In this document: positions 1-13,003 of the stretch, in pieces
How positions within the stretch are numbered: position 1 is the stretch's first letter
Layout of the letters: every line of letters begins with the position of its first letter
From: Mytilus trossulus
Lineage: Eukaryota; Mollusca; Bivalvia; Mytilida; Mytilidae
Assembly (NCBI RefSeq): GCF_036588685.1
Contig: NC_086384.1
Coordinates: 15,328,195 to 15,392,194, forward strand
DNA: 64,000 bases
Direction of reading: 5' to 3'
Program-made: the position numbers and the translations under genes
The notes under the pieces: model-generated
Database searches by the model: none
Told to the model about the DNA's origin: nothing
The model's input: the letters and a program-made list of their open reading frames with translations, nothing else

Positions 1-1311
1 AATTGTTGGCTGCTTAACATCCAGTGGCAAATATTTCATGTATGTTTAGGACTATGATATAGTAATGACATAAGGTTGTTTGCTAGTATAATAGTATAAC
101 TTCCATAGTTCATTGACAATCATATTTGTTTTAGTCAGTTTTCATGCTACCTTCTATGGTTTGACATGATATAGCGATGAATTATTGATTGTTTGTTGCT
201 TAATATCCAGTGGCAAATGGATCATGTATGTTTAGGACTATGATATAGTAGTGCCATAAGGTTGTTTGCTAGTATAATAGTATAACTTCCATAGTTCATT
301 GACAATCATATTTGTTTTAGTCAGTTTCCATGCTACCTGGTAAGGTTTGACATGCTACAGCGACGAATTATTGATTGTTTGTTGCTTAATATCCAGTGGC
401 AAATATTTCATGTATGTTTAGGACTATGATATAGTAGTGTCATAAGGCTGTTTGCAAGTATAATAGTATAACTTCCATAGTTCATTGACAATCATATTTG
501 TTTAAGTCAGTTTCCATGCTACCTTGTAAGGTTTGACATGATACAGCGATGGATAATTGATTGTTGGTTGCTTAACATCCAGTGGCAAATATTGCATGTA
601 TGTTTAGGACTATGATATAGTAATGACATAAGGTTGTTTGCTAGTATAATAGTATAACTTCCATAGTTAATTGACAATCATAATATTTGTTGTAGTCAGT
701 TTCCATGCTACCTTGTTAGGTTTGACATGATACAGTGTTGAATTATTGGTTGTTTGTTGCTTAACATCCAGTGGCAAGTATTTCATGTATGTTTTGGACT
801 ATGATATAGAAATGACATATGGTTGTTTGCTAGTATAATAGTATAACTTCCATAGTTCATTGACAATTATATTTGTTTTAGTCAGTTTCCATGCTACCTT
901 GTAAGGTTTGACATGATACAGCGATGAATTATTGATTGTTGGTTGCTTAACATCCAGTGGCAAATATGTCATGTATGTTTAGGACTATGATATAGTAAGT
1001 AGTGCCATAATGTTGTTTGCTAGTATAATAGTAAATTTCCATAGTTCATTGACAATCATATTTGTTTTAGTCAGTTTCCATGCTACCGGCTTGTAAGGTT
1101 TGACATGATACAGCGATGAATTATTGATTGTTGGTTGCTAAACATCCAGTGGCAAATATTTCATGTATGTTTAGGACCATGATATAGTAATGCCATAAGG
1201 TTGTTTGCTAGTATAATAGTATAACTTCCATAGTTCATTGACAATCATATTTGTTTTAGTCAGTTTTCTTGCTACCTTCTATGGTTTGACATGATATATC
1301 GATGAATTATT
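1..1311. repeat. Higher-order satellite unit, m1-m7 (first copy)
   Basis: The seven monomer types m1 to m7 occur once each in order. The m2-like monomer that follows starts at 1,312, so this block has the same 1,311-bp length as the later complete units. Confidence 0.85.
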
Positions 1312-2998
1312 GATTGTTTGTTGCTTAATATCCAGTGGCAAATGGATCATGTATGTTTAGGACTATGATATAGTAGTGCCATAAGGTTGTTTGCTAATAT
1401 AATAGTATAACTTCCATAGTTCATTGACAATCATATTTGTTTTAGTCAGTTTCCATGCTACCTTGTAAGGTTTGACATGATACAGCGATGAATTAATGGT
1501 TGTTTGTTGCTTAACATCCATTGGCAAGTATTTCATGTATGTTTAGGACTATATATGATATAGTAATGACATAAGGTTGTTTGCTAGTATAATAGTATAA
1601 CTTCCATAGTTCATTGACAATCATAATTGTTTTAGTCAGTTTCCATGCTACCTTGTAAGGTTTGACATGATACCGCGATGGATTATTGGTTGTTTGTTGC
1701 TTAACATCCAGTGGCAAGTATTTCATGTATGTTTTGGACTATGAAATAGTAATGACATAAGGTTGTTTGCTAGTATAATAGTATAATTTCCATAGTTCAT
1801 TGACAATCATATTTGTTTTAGTCAGTTTCCATGCTACCTTGTTAGGTTTGACATGATACAGCGATGGATTATTGGTTGTTTGTTGCTTAACATCCAGTGG
1901 CAAGTATTTCATGTATGTTTTGGACTATTAAATAGTAATGACATAAGGTTGTTTGCTAGTATAATAGTATAGCTTCCATAGTTCATTGACAATCATATTT
2001 GTTTTAGTCAGTTTCCATGCTACCTGGTAAGGTTTGACATGCTACAGCGACGAATTATTGATTGTTTGTTGCTTAATATCCAGTGGCAAATATTTCATGT
2101 ATGTTTAGGACTATGATATAGTAGTGCCATAAGGTTGTTTGCAAGTATAATAGTATAACTTCCATAGTTCATTGACAATCATATTTGTTTAAGTCAGTTT
2201 CCATGCTACCTTGTAAGGTTTGACATGATACAGCGATGGATTATTGATTGTTGGTTGCTTAACATCCAGTGGCAAATATTGCATGTATGTTTAGGACTAT
2301 GATATAGTAATGACATAAGGTTGTTTGCTAGTATAATAGTATAACTTCCATAGTTAATTGACAATCATAATATTTGTTGTAGTCAGTTTCCATGCTACCT
2401 TGTTAGGTTTGACATGATACAGTGTTGAATTATTGGTTGTTTGTTGCTTAACATCCAGTGGCAAGTATTTCATGTATGTTTTGGACTATGATATAGAAAT
2501 GACATATGGTTGTTTGCTAGTATAATAGTATAACTTCCATAGTTCATTGACAATTATATTTGTTTTAGTCAGTTTCCATGCTACCTTGTAAGGTTTGACA
2601 TGATACAGCGATGAATTATTGATTGTTGGTTGCTTAACATCCAGTGGCAAATATGTCATGTATGTTTAGGACTATGATATAGTAAGTAGTGCCATAAGGT
2701 TGTTTGCTAGTATAATAGTAAATTTCCATAGTTCATTGACAATCATATTTGTTTTAGTCAGTTTCCATGCAACCGGCTTGTAAGGTTTGACATGATACAG
2801 CGATGAATTATTGATTGTTGGTTGCTAAACATCCAGTGGCAAATATTTCATGTATGTTTAGGACCATGATATAGTAATGCCATAAGGTTGTTTGCTAGTA
2901 TAATAGTATAACTTCCATAGTTCATTGACAATCATATTTGTTTTAGTCAGTTTCCATGCTACCTTCTATGGTTTGACATGATACAGCGATGCATTATT
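1312..2998. repeat. Irregular satellite block of nine monomers
   Basis: The order here is m2, three m5-like monomers, then m3 to m7, for a total of 1,687 bp. This is a rearranged higher-order unit, as expected from unequal exchange within the array. Confidence 0.75.
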
Positions 2999-4309
2999 AA
3001 TTGTTGGCTGCTTAACATCCAGTGGCAAATATTTCATGTATGTTTAGGACTATGATATAGTAATGACATAAGGTTGTTTGCTAGTATAATAGTATAACTT
3101 CCATAGTTCATTGACAATCATATTTGTTTTAGTCAGTTTTCATGCTACCTTCTATGGTTTGACATGATATAGCGATGAATTATTGATTGTTTGTTGCTTA
3201 ATATCCAGTGGCAAATGGATCATGTATGTTTAGGACTATGATATAGTAGTGCCATAAGGTTGTTTGCTAGTATAATAGTATAACTTCCATAGTTCATTGA
3301 CAATCATATTTGTTTTAGTCAGTTTCCATGCTACCTGGTAAGGTTTGACATGCTACAGCGACGAATTATTGATTGTTTGTTGCTTAATATCCAGTGGCAA
3401 ATATTTCATGTATGTTTAGGACTATGATATAGTAGTGTCATAAGGCTGTTTGCAAGTATAATAGTATAACTTCCATAGTTCATTGACAATCATATTTGTT
3501 TAAGTCAGTTTCCATGCTACCTTGTAAGGTTTGACATGATACAGCGATGGATAATTGATTGTTGGTTGCTTAACATCCAGTGGCAAATATTGCATGTATG
3601 TTTAGGACTATGATATAGTAATGACATAAGGTTGTTTGCTAGTATAATAGTATAACTTCCATAGTTAATTGACAATCATAATATTTGTTGTAGTCAGTTT
3701 CCATGCTACCTTGTTAGGTTTGACATGATACAGTGTTGAATTATTGGTTGTTTGTTGCTTAACATCCAGTGGCAAGTATTTCATGTATGTTTTGGACTAT
3801 GATATAGAAATGACATATGGTTGTTTGCTAGTATAATAGTATAACTTCCATAGTTCATTGACAATTATATTTGTTTTAGTCAGTTTCCATGCTACCTTGT
3901 AAGGTTTGACATGATACAGCGATAAATTATTGATTGTTGGTTGCTTAACATCCAGTGGCAAATATGTCATGTATGTTTAGGACTATGATATAGTAAGTAG
4001 TGCCATAAGGTTGTTTGCTAGTATAATAGTAAATTTCCATAGTTCATTGACAATCATATTTGTTTTAGTCAGTTTCCATGCAACCGGCTTGTAAGGTTTG
4101 ACATGATACAGCGATGAATTATTGATTGTTGGTTGCTAAACATCCAGTGGCAAATATTTCATGTATGTTTAGGACCATGATATAGTAATGCCATAAGGTT
4201 GTTTGCAAGTATAATAGTATAACTTCCATAGTTCATTGACAATCATATTTGTTTTAGTCAGTTTCCATGCTACCTTCTATGGTTTGACATGATACAGCGA
4301 TGCATTATT
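2999..4309. repeat. Higher-order satellite unit, m1-m7 (second copy)
   Basis: This unit is 1,311 bp between successive m1 starts at 2,999 and 4,310. By eye it is nearly identical to 1-1,311 and 5,243-6,553, much closer than neighbouring monomers are to each other. Confidence 0.85.
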
Positions 4310-5242
4310 AATTGTTGGCTGCTTAACATCCAGTGGCAAATATTTCATGTATGTTTAGGACTATGATATAGTAATGACATAAGGTTGTTTGCTAGTATAA
4401 TAGTATAACTTCCATAGTTCATTGACAATCATATTTGTTTTAGTCAGTTTTCATGCTACCTTCTATGGTTTGACATGATATAGCGATGAATTATTGATTG
4501 TTTGTTGCTTAATATCCAGTGGCAAATGGATCATGTATGTTTAGGACTATGATATAGTAGTGCCATAAGGTTGTTTGCTAGTATAATAGTATAACTTCCA
4601 TAGTTCATTGACAATCATATTTGTTTTAGTCAGTTTCCATGCTACCTGGTAAGGTTTGACATGCTACAGCGACGAATTATTGATTGTTTGTTGCTTAATA
4701 TCCAGTGGCAAATATTTCATGTATGTTTAGGACTATGATATAGTAGTGCCATAAGGTTGTTTGCAAGTATAATAGTATAACTTCCATAGTTCATTGACAA
4801 TCATATTTGTTTTAGTCGGTTTCCATGCTACCTGGTAAGGTTTGACATGCTACAGCGACGAATTATTGATTGTTTGTTGCTTAATATCCAGTGGCAAATA
4901 TTTCATGTATGTTTAGGACTATGATATAGTAGTGCCATAAGGTTGTTTGCAAGTATAATAGTATAACTTCCATAGTTCATTGACAATCATATTTGTTTAA
5001 GTCAGTTTTCATGCTACCTTGTAAGGTTTGACATGATACAGCGATGGATTATTGATTGTTGGTTGCTTAACATCCAGTGGCAAATATTGCATGTATGTTT
5101 AGGACTATGATATAGTAATGACATAAGGTTGTTTGCTAGTATAATAGTATAACTTCCATAGTTAATTGACAATCATAATATTTGTTGTAGTCAGTTTCCA
5201 TGCTACCTTCTATGGTTTGACATGATACAGCGATGCATTATT
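4310..5242. repeat. Shortened higher-order unit (m1, m2, m3, m3, m4)
   Basis: Five monomers make 933 bp. The m3 type is duplicated (both copies carry 'gctacagcgacg') and m5-m7 are missing, so the next m1 starts early at 5,243. Confidence 0.8.
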
Positions 5243-6553
5243 AATTGTTGGCTGCTTAACATCCAGTGGCAAATATTTCATGTATGTTTAGGACTATGAT
5301 ATAGTAATGACATAAGGTTGTTTGCTAGTATAATAGTATAACTTCCATAGTTCATTGACAATCATATTTGTTTTAGTCAGTTTTCATGCTACCTTCTATG
5401 GTTTGACATGATATAGCGATGAATTATTGATTGTTTGTTGCTTAATATCCAGTGGCAAATGGATCATGTATGTTTAGGACTATGATATAGTAGTGCCATA
5501 AGGTTGTTTGCTAGTATAATAGTATAACTTCCATAGTTCATTGACAATCATATTTGTTTTAGTCAGTTTCCATGCTACCTGGTAAGGTTTGACATGCTAC
5601 AGCGACGAATTATTGATTGTTTGTTGCTTAATATCCAGTGGCAAATATTTCATGTATGTTTAGGACTATGATATAGTAGTGCCATAAGGCTGTTTGCAAG
5701 TATAATAGTATAACTTCCATAGTTCATTGACAATCATATTTGTTTAAGTCAGTTTCCATGCTACCTTGTAAGGTTTGACATGATACAGCGATGGATAATT
5801 GATTGTTGGTTGCTTAACATCCAGTGGCAAATATTGCATGTATGTTTAGGACTATGATATAGTAATGACATAAGGTTGTTTGCTAGTATAATAGTATAAC
5901 TTCCATAGTTAATTGACAATCATAATATTTGTTGTAGTCAGTTTCCATGCTACCTTGTTAGGTTTGACATGATACAGTGTTGAATTATTGGTTGTTTGTT
6001 GCTTAACATCCAGTGGCAAGTATTTCATGTATGTTTTGGACTATGATATAGAAATGACATATGGTTGTTTGCTAGTATAATAGTATAACTTCCATAGTTC
6101 ATTGACAATTATATTTGTTTTAGTCAGTTTCCATGCTACCTTGTAAGGTTTGACATGATACAGCGATAAATTATTGATTGTTGGTTGCTTAACATCCAGT
6201 GGCAAATATGTCATGTATGTTTAGGACTATGATATAGTAAGTAGTGCCATAAGGTTGTTTGCTAGTATAATAGTAAATTTCCATAGTTCATTGACAATCA
6301 TATTTGTTTTAGTCAGTTTCCATGCAACCGGCTTGTAAGGTTTGACATGATACAGCGATGAATTATTGATTGTTGGTTGCTAAACATCCAGTGGCAAATA
6401 TTTCATGTATGTTTAGGACCATGATATAGTAATGCCATAAGGTTGTTTGCAAGTATAATAGTATAACTTCCATAGTTCATTGACAATCATATTTGTTTTA
6501 GTCAGTTTCCATGCTACCTTCTATGGTTTGACATGATACAGCGATGCATTATT
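5243..6553. repeat. Higher-order satellite unit, m1-m7 (third copy)
   Basis: This block is again exactly 1,311 bp between m1 starts, with the m6 marker 'gtaagtagtgcc' 2,244 bp (933 + 1,311) after its position in the second copy. Confidence 0.85.
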
Positions 6554-7008
6554 AATTGTTGGCTGCTTAACATCCAGTGGCAAATATTTCATGTATGTTT
6601 AGGACTATGATATAGTAATGACATAAGGTTGTTTGCTAGTATAATAGTATAACTTCCATAGTTCATTGACAATCATAATATTTGTTTTAGTCAGTTTCCA
6701 TGCTACCTTGTTAGGTTTGACATGATACAGCGATGAATTATTGGTTGTTTGTTGCTTAACATCCAGTGGCAAGTATTTCATGTATGTTTTGGACTATGAT
6801 ATAGTAATGACATATGATTGTTTGCTAGTATAATAGTATAGCTTCCATAGTTCATTGACAATCATATTTCTTTTAGTCAGTTTCCATGCTACATTGCAAG
6901 GTTTGACATGAAACAGCGATGAATTATTGATTGTTTGTTGCTTAACATCCAGTTGCAATTTTTTCATGTATGTTTAGGACTATATATGATATAGTAATGA
7001 CATGAGGT
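6554..7008. repeat. Diverged satellite edge
   Basis: An m1 monomer is followed by monomers with more substitutions (for example 'tttcttttagtc', 'ccagttgcaattttttc'), typical of the decayed edge of a satellite array. The last one stops inside the monomer. Confidence 0.7.
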
Positions 7009-7021
7009 TGTTAGATCTAAG

Positions 7022-7076
7022 ATCGCTTAGTATCGCTTTCGCTAAGTATCGCTTTCGCCAAGTATCGCTTTCGCGA
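7022..7076. repeat. Short 16-bp tandem repeat
   Basis: About three copies of an 'aagtatcgctttcgc' unit lie immediately beyond the satellite edge. Confidence 0.7.
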
Positions 7077-7079
7077 AAC

Positions 7080-8660
7080 TTGTCAAAAAGAACCTTGTAT
7101 GTCAAAAGACCCAAGTAGGCAGTTATTTCACTCATAAATCTTAAAGACCTCCGTATTTTCTACAAGACGACAATAATTGATTTTTTTTGTCTATAGGGGG
7201 GAGGGTGTGTCTCTTTTTTCTATAGTAATTGTAACATAACAAAAAAAATACACATTTAGTATCATTTTCTTACATATTAACGTGAATTTTCTGACACAAA
7301 AATAAAATAACAGAACTGTTCATTAAAAGTATGTAATCAAATGCCAAACTATATATATGTGCGAAAATTTACTTTCTGAACTTGAGAAACAACAAAAAAA
7401 ATATAAATTATCTTTTATTCTGTTTAAGATTTTATTAAAACTGTTTGAAATTAATTAGACATTCTGTATACAATATTATATATGCTTTACAATATGTCAA
7501 AATAAAATGCTGAACGACCCAGACTCTCCTCCTTTAAAAAATTGTCAATATTTGATGCATTTCGGAATTAAGCACAATAAACTCTATGTAAATTCAATAC
7601 ACGCATGCAATCAGGGCTTTATATATTTTGAACATATATTTTAATGGTACCTAATTCAGAACATAATTATGATTATTAAGTGTATGGTAATTGTATCATA
7701 GGCTAACTGTCGCCTGGTGAGATGAATAGTTTAAGGTAAACCTTTATGATACCATATGCCCTAGGTGTTGATTGACTTTTATTTTTATGACCTAAGATCA
7801 GTGCTTCAGATATAGCACCCGTACCTTCTTGAATATATAGACAATCTGCTAAGTGAACCATTGTGAACATCACAGCATGAATCTGTCCATTTTTGCGTGA
7901 AGGTAACACTCAAAGTCAGGTGACATCAAACCGTTCCTTTTGTATTTAAGATTAATTAACATAACGGTCAAAATATTCTGTTTTAATATGTCAGTGTAAT
8001 TTAGAAAATTTAGAAAATTGTGACAAACTTTGAATATAAACTAGTATTTGGTTTTGAAATATACTATGCAATTATTTAAATCAGAGACATATGTCTCTGT
8101 TTAAATGCAGCCGAAAATTAGATCACATATATTGTCATAATATTATTGTATACTCTGTAACTTCTGTTCTCTGCTGTCTTTTGTTTGTCATATATTATAT
8201 ATTTTCGTTTCCCATAACATACATGTATATGCTTCTTGAAATAAAGTATTCATTAATCTGACTACAGTAATAACGATGCCGATCTACTGATAATGCCCCC
8301 AGTTCGTCAAATCTCGTATCTAATTAGTCGATAACGCAAAATCCCGATCAATCTTGCACATGCGCATTGTTTCCCTGAAGTAGTGTATTGCTAAAATATA
8401 TGACCTCAGGCACTGATTATTTTTAAGTAACAAAATATACGTTTTGAACGAGGACAATATCGTTCATGATTCTTCTAATTTCTATATACTCTCATTCATA
8501 TTTATTTACTTATTTATATACAATTTGTTATATAAAATGCAAAAGTGCAGCAACCGGCACTTTAGATGTAGCAACGTACATATCCCAATTTATATTAAGG
8601 ACAAAACAAGCAATGATTTTTTTTTTATGGAAAACAAATTATTGTTATATAATATTATTA
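7080..8660. other. AT-rich stretch with no gene seen
   Basis: I see no long open frame, no convincing splice-bounded exon and no repeat I recognise in this interval. Small open frames near 7.7 and 8.45 kb are not supported by composition or context. Confidence 0.5.
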
Positions 8661-8669
8661 TTTTATTCT

Positions 8670-8792
8670 CCCGGGCGCTTTTTCTTTTCCCCGGGCGCTT
8701 TTTCTTTTCCCGGGCGCTTTTAAGTAGGACCGAGAAAAAGCGCCCGGGAAAGAAAATATAGCGCCCGGGGAACAGAAAAAAAGCGCCCGGGG
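8670..8792. repeat. CCCGGGCGC inverted-array palindrome
   Basis: Three copies of 'cccgggcgctttttctttt' on about a 20-bp period (starting 8,670, 8,690, 8,709) are followed after a short spacer by three inverted copies ending 'gcgcccggg' (8,740, 8,761, 8,783). The arms can fold into a GC-rich hairpin in otherwise AT-rich DNA. The design resembles the two ends of a transposon with subterminal arrays pushed together, but I cannot define a target duplication. Confidence 0.85.
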
Positions 8793-8980
8793 AAAATATA
8801 TTGATATTTTATTGGCATGAGACAACTTAGTTAAGTTATGGACATTGATATTTTTTTCAGTTTATATAAGACAAGTAATATGTAAATTCAGATAATAGAC
8901 ATTTGTAATGAAGCACAAAAACAAGTATGAATGTTCAATTTTTACAATAATATATGAATACATTACTATTTCGAAAGACT

Positions 8981-9916
8981 GGCGGCCACATTGGATGATG
9001 GATCGGCTACAAAGTAACAACACTTGGTCAGCACCTCATAAGGAACATTAATGCCATGTTTAATTTCATTCCATTCAGTGGTTCTATAAAAAAAGTCATT
9101 TGTATGAATTTCCCATAGGGTCCAATGTTAAACTAAGTCCACCGCTGGCGGCCATCTTGGATGATGGATCGGCTACAAAGTAACACTTGGCCAGCACTTC
9201 ATAAGGAACATTCATGCCATGTTTGATTTTATACATTCAGTGGTACTCTAAAAGAAGTCATTTGTATGAATTTCCCTTAGGGTCCTATGTTAAACTAAGT
9301 CCCCCGCTGGCGGCCATCTTGGATGATGGATCGGCTACAAAGTAACAACACTTGGTCAGCACCTCATAAGGAACATTCATGCCATGTTTGGTTTCATTCC
9401 ATTCAGTGGTACTCTAAAAGAAGTCATTTGTATGAATTTCCCATAGTGTCCAATGTTAAACTAAGTCCACCGCTGGCAGCCATCTTGGATGATGAATCAG
9501 CTACAAAGTAACACTTGGCAAGCACTTCATAAGGAACATTCATGCCATGTTTGGTTTTATACATTCAGTGGTACTCTAAAAGAAGTCATTTGTATGAATT
9601 TCCCTTAGGGTCCTATGTTAAACTAAGTCCCCCGCTGGCGGCCACCTTGGATGATGGATCGGCTACAAAGTAACAACACTTGGTCAGCACCTCATAAGGA
9701 ACATTAATGCCATGTTTAATTTCATTACATTCAGTGGTTCTCTAAAAGAAGTCATTTGTATGAATTTCCCATAGGGTCCAATGTTAAACTAAGTCCCCCG
9801 CTGGCGGCCATCTTGGATGATGGATCGGCTACAAAGAAACACTTGGCCAGCACCTCATAAGGAACATTCATGCCATGTTTGGTTTTATTCCATTCAGTGG
9901 TTCTCTAGAAGAAGTT
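8981..9916. repeat. Tandem repeat with dimeric 328-bp period
   Basis: Six units start with 'ggcggccatcttggatgatg' (or close variants) at 8,981, 9,147, 9,309, 9,475, 9,637 and 9,803. Spacing alternates 166 and 162 bp because type A reads 'taacaacacttggtc' and type B reads 'taacacttggcc'. The repeat is thus an A-B dimer present three times. Open frames in this stretch are repeat translations. Confidence 0.92.
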
Positions 9917-10429
9917 TAAAATGTAAAATATTTATAACGACGGACTGCACCGTTAAAATAGATCATGTGCCATCAAGTTTGCCGGCCGTCTTGATAAAAT
10001 ATATAAATCTAAGGATGTTCGCTACACTGCCGTTTCAAAATAACAAGCTTTTTGAAAGTCTGTTTTACATTGGTAGTAGATAAATAAAGAAATTTCAGGA
10101 GGGAAAAAGAAAGCCATTGAATATTTGGCGGGAAAGAAATTTAAACTTTGCACACATTTAAACATTTTGACACTGTGACCCTTATCCTTAAGCACAAATA
10201 TTTGCCCCCTTATTCTTAAATAATAAACCATGTATTTAATATGAAAAATTACAAGGATTTTAAATGATTTTTAGATATGGCGTTTGAAACTATATGTAAT
10301 AAAATTATATAAAGAAAAGATTGGGTTAGCAGGGATTTTTTTATAATATGGCACCAATGGCTTTTAAAGATGGAATGAAATTTTGGTTTTTAACAATTCC
10401 AAACGACCTGTATTGCAAAGTAACTAAAG
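9917..10429. other. AT-rich stretch with no gene seen
   Basis: This spacer between two repeat blocks contains no supported coding exon or RNA gene. Confidence 0.45.
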
Positions 10430-10815
10430 GCCCTGGAATAGGCCACCCCCCCCCCCCCCCCCCCCCCCGGGTTTTTTTTGCATATTTTTTTCAAATTTTG
10501 AGCTCTAGTTTCAGGTTTTTGAACATAGCGCCCTTCGATACCTTGCACAAAAGAAGCACCTGTTTCTCCTCTACAAGACCTATATAGTCATACCCCGTGA
10601 CACCCCTTATTATTTTTGTCTAGAAGACCTGGAGTAGGTCGACCCCCTTGTTTTTTGTATTTGTTTTTCAAATTTTGAGCTCTGGTTTCAGATTTTTTAA
10701 CATAGCGCCTTATGATACCTAGCGCAAAAGAAGCGTCTGTTTCTCCTCTACAAGACCTAAATAGTCACACCCTGTGACACCCCTCATTATTTTTCTCTAG
10801 ATGCCCCGGAGTGGC
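10430..10815. repeat. Two-copy 177-bp tandem repeat with poly-C tract
   Basis: The block 'caaattttgagctct' recurs at 10,492 and 10,669, and both copies share 'tttctcctctacaagacct' and a 'gacacccct' segment. The first copy contains a 23-base C tract at 10,446-10,468 where the second has only a short C run, so the tract is an expansion within the repeat. Confidence 0.85.
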
Positions 10816-11955
10816 CGACCCCCTGTTTGCTTTAGCATAAAAAGAGATATAACTTGTTTTATCAATGGATGGGATAAAAACCTTTTCAAAATTGAGTTAA
10901 AATTTCTATATTCTGACGGATTACTGCCTTTTTGAATATTTTTTTGTTCGCTAGCTTCTGCATGCCTGGCCATTATGTCTGCAATCAAAATATATATATA
11001 AAGATGCAATATGATTACGAATGCATGATTGCCAATGAGAAGAGCTATACAAAGAAACGACGAATGTATTTAGCAATTTGAACAAGAAAACGAACAACCT
11101 GATTTATGTACAAAACTCCCACCGAAAAAAAAAGAAAAACAGAAAAGACAACCCATGAATTACGGGTTCCTGACTTTGAACAGACACCGACTAAATGTAC
11201 GCTTTAATCGAAACCTTTTTTACTTTTGCACAAAAACCAAGAAAGGGTTACATAATTCATACAGATATTTAGTTTGCACTTATTCCATTTTGTTGATGGT
11301 TTGATGTTTGGGGTTTCTTATATATCAGACTTGGAGAAAATGAGGATGAATCAAATTTAGTTTTGCTGCGTTTAATTTAATTGACTAGTTTCTTCTTTTT
11401 TTTAATGGTATGTCCTATTGACATTTAAGATCTTATAAGGAGCATTTTGTCCAATGGGTCATTATCTACAAAATTTGGTACTTTTCCTTCAAAATATTTG
11501 GTATTTACAATTACCTAGAATGTTTCCTACAATCTAAGTTAGACTTTTTTTAACCATAGTTATTTTGCAATATCAATTATATAATCAAGGGTCAAGGTCA
11601 CACCATTCATAAGTTAAATACTGGTATGGTTTTGTCGGAGTGTGAAACGAAAAAGTGATACGAAAATCTGTGTTAATTTGATTGTGATTTCTTCAATAAT
11701 GCACAAAACAGTCAACTATTTCACCTGATGATCTTTTTTTTTTGTCTAATTCTATTAAGTTCTGAAGCATACAGTAAGTCCTAAAATGTTTAAAATACAG
11801 CTTCTTTGGTGTGATAGATTTAGAAATCAGTTTGGTTCTTTACAATGCTAGATTTTGTCATGTCTGACTAATACAACGGAAGTGTATAAACATTTCTATG
11901 TTTTATGTGTGTTGAAGAAGGTTTAATAAGGTAATGATGTCGATCTCTCAAGTGA
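10816..11955. other. AT-rich stretch with no gene seen
   Basis: I see only low-complexity A/T runs and no supported exon. Confidence 0.45.
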
Positions 11956-11959
11956 ACTT

Positions 11960-12625
11960 ATGGAATAGAAGCGTAAAGCGCAGAAAAAATAATGCTAACA
12001 TTGAAAAGTAAAATCACAAAAATACAGAACTCCGAGTAAAATTAAAAAAGAGAAAGTCCATAATCAAATGGAAAATTCAAAAGCTCAAACACATCAAACG
12101 TATGGATCACAACTGTCATATTCTTGACTTGGTACATTGTTTTATGTAGAAAATGGTGGTTTAAACCTGGTTTTAAAGCTAGTTTAGCCTCTCACTTGTA
12201 TGACAGTCGTATCAAATTCAATTATTTTGACAACGGTGTTTGAACAAAACAAACAGACACTAAAGGTAAAAGTGTCAACATTGTGCTTCAATTCGTATTA
12301 TCACAAAACAATCAAATATGTAACAAAGATGCAAAAACATGGCATACAGACCAACCATTCTAGCAAACATTAAATACAAGAATACAAAACTTTGTTAAAA
12401 TAGCACAATGGCGGAATGTATAAGTACAGAGCCACGTCATATATGTATAAAAAAAAACATTAAAAAGCAGACAAAGCTCATAGGCAAAATTGAAAAACAA
12501 AAATGTTTTACAATAGCACAACAACGGGATGTATAAGTAAAAAACTCATAAGTTAAAAAAAAGATAGACAAGAATACGAAAATGTTCATAGAACAATCAC
12601 AAAATAACGGGATGTTCAAGCACAA
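11960..12625 (+). repeat. Dispersed mytilid-type repeat with variable tail
   Basis: The segment with 'aatcacaaaaatacagaac', 'caaaagctcaaacacatc' and 'gtatgacagtcgtatcaaa' matches, from memory, a dispersed sequence common in mussel genomes. Its right part contains three degenerate copies (about 90-100 bp apart) of a 'gcacaacaacgggatgtat' block. No coding potential is visible. Confidence 0.6.
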
Positions 12626-13003
12626 AGTAGATTAAAAAAAAATTGACTCTTTAAGGTTAATTTGTTCAAACCTGAATAAAAATCACAAATAAAAGAAAAC
12701 AACATGATTAACAAAATCGGTCTTTGTTGAACTTTGGTGTCCCTGTTGCGACTATGGTTATTTTTTATCCTCTGGTTGATAGGTTTCCCTCGGGTTTGAT
12801 TTTTTAACGCGAATTGGTTTTTTTTCCTAATCAAGATTTCAAGATTCCAGAGATTTTCAAGACGATGTATATGTAATTACTGACCCCATATATATCGAAT
12901 TATGTCACTATCACACTATGTAACAAATTTGGGCGCATTACGTTTGCGCGCATTTGGGGATTAAAATGTTTTACGTTTGCGCGCAGCTTTTGATTACATT
13001 TGC

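Larger units (their letters stand above)
1..7008. repeat. Satellite array, monomer about 187 bp, higher-order organised
   Basis: About 37 head-to-tail monomers fill this stretch and run off the left edge. Each monomer carries the recognisable blocks 'catccagtggcaaat', 'ttgtttgctagtataatag' and 'gtcagtttccatgctacc'. Monomers fall into at least seven diagnostic types (m1 'attgttggctgc', m2 'aaatggatcatg', m3 'gctacagcgacg', m4 'aatattgcatg', m5 'gatatagaaatgacatatgg', m6 'gtaagtagtgcc', m7 'aggaccatgat') that recur in fixed order. No gene is present; the short open frames inside are by-products. The array ends at about 7,008, where the last monomer breaks off and unrelated sequence begins. Confidence 0.97.

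Noticed and set aside
1-7008. Telomeric or rDNA spacer repeat
   Set aside because: There is no TTAGGG-type unit and no rRNA sequence nearby; the 187-bp monomer with higher-order structure fits a satellite.
8444-8761. 105-codon frame on the plus strand
   Set aside because: Its second half is the translated CCCGGGCGC palindrome and the first half is AT-rich low complexity.
10446-10468. Poly-C tract as a functional element
   Set aside because: It lies within one copy of a dispersed tandem repeat and is best explained as homopolymer expansion.
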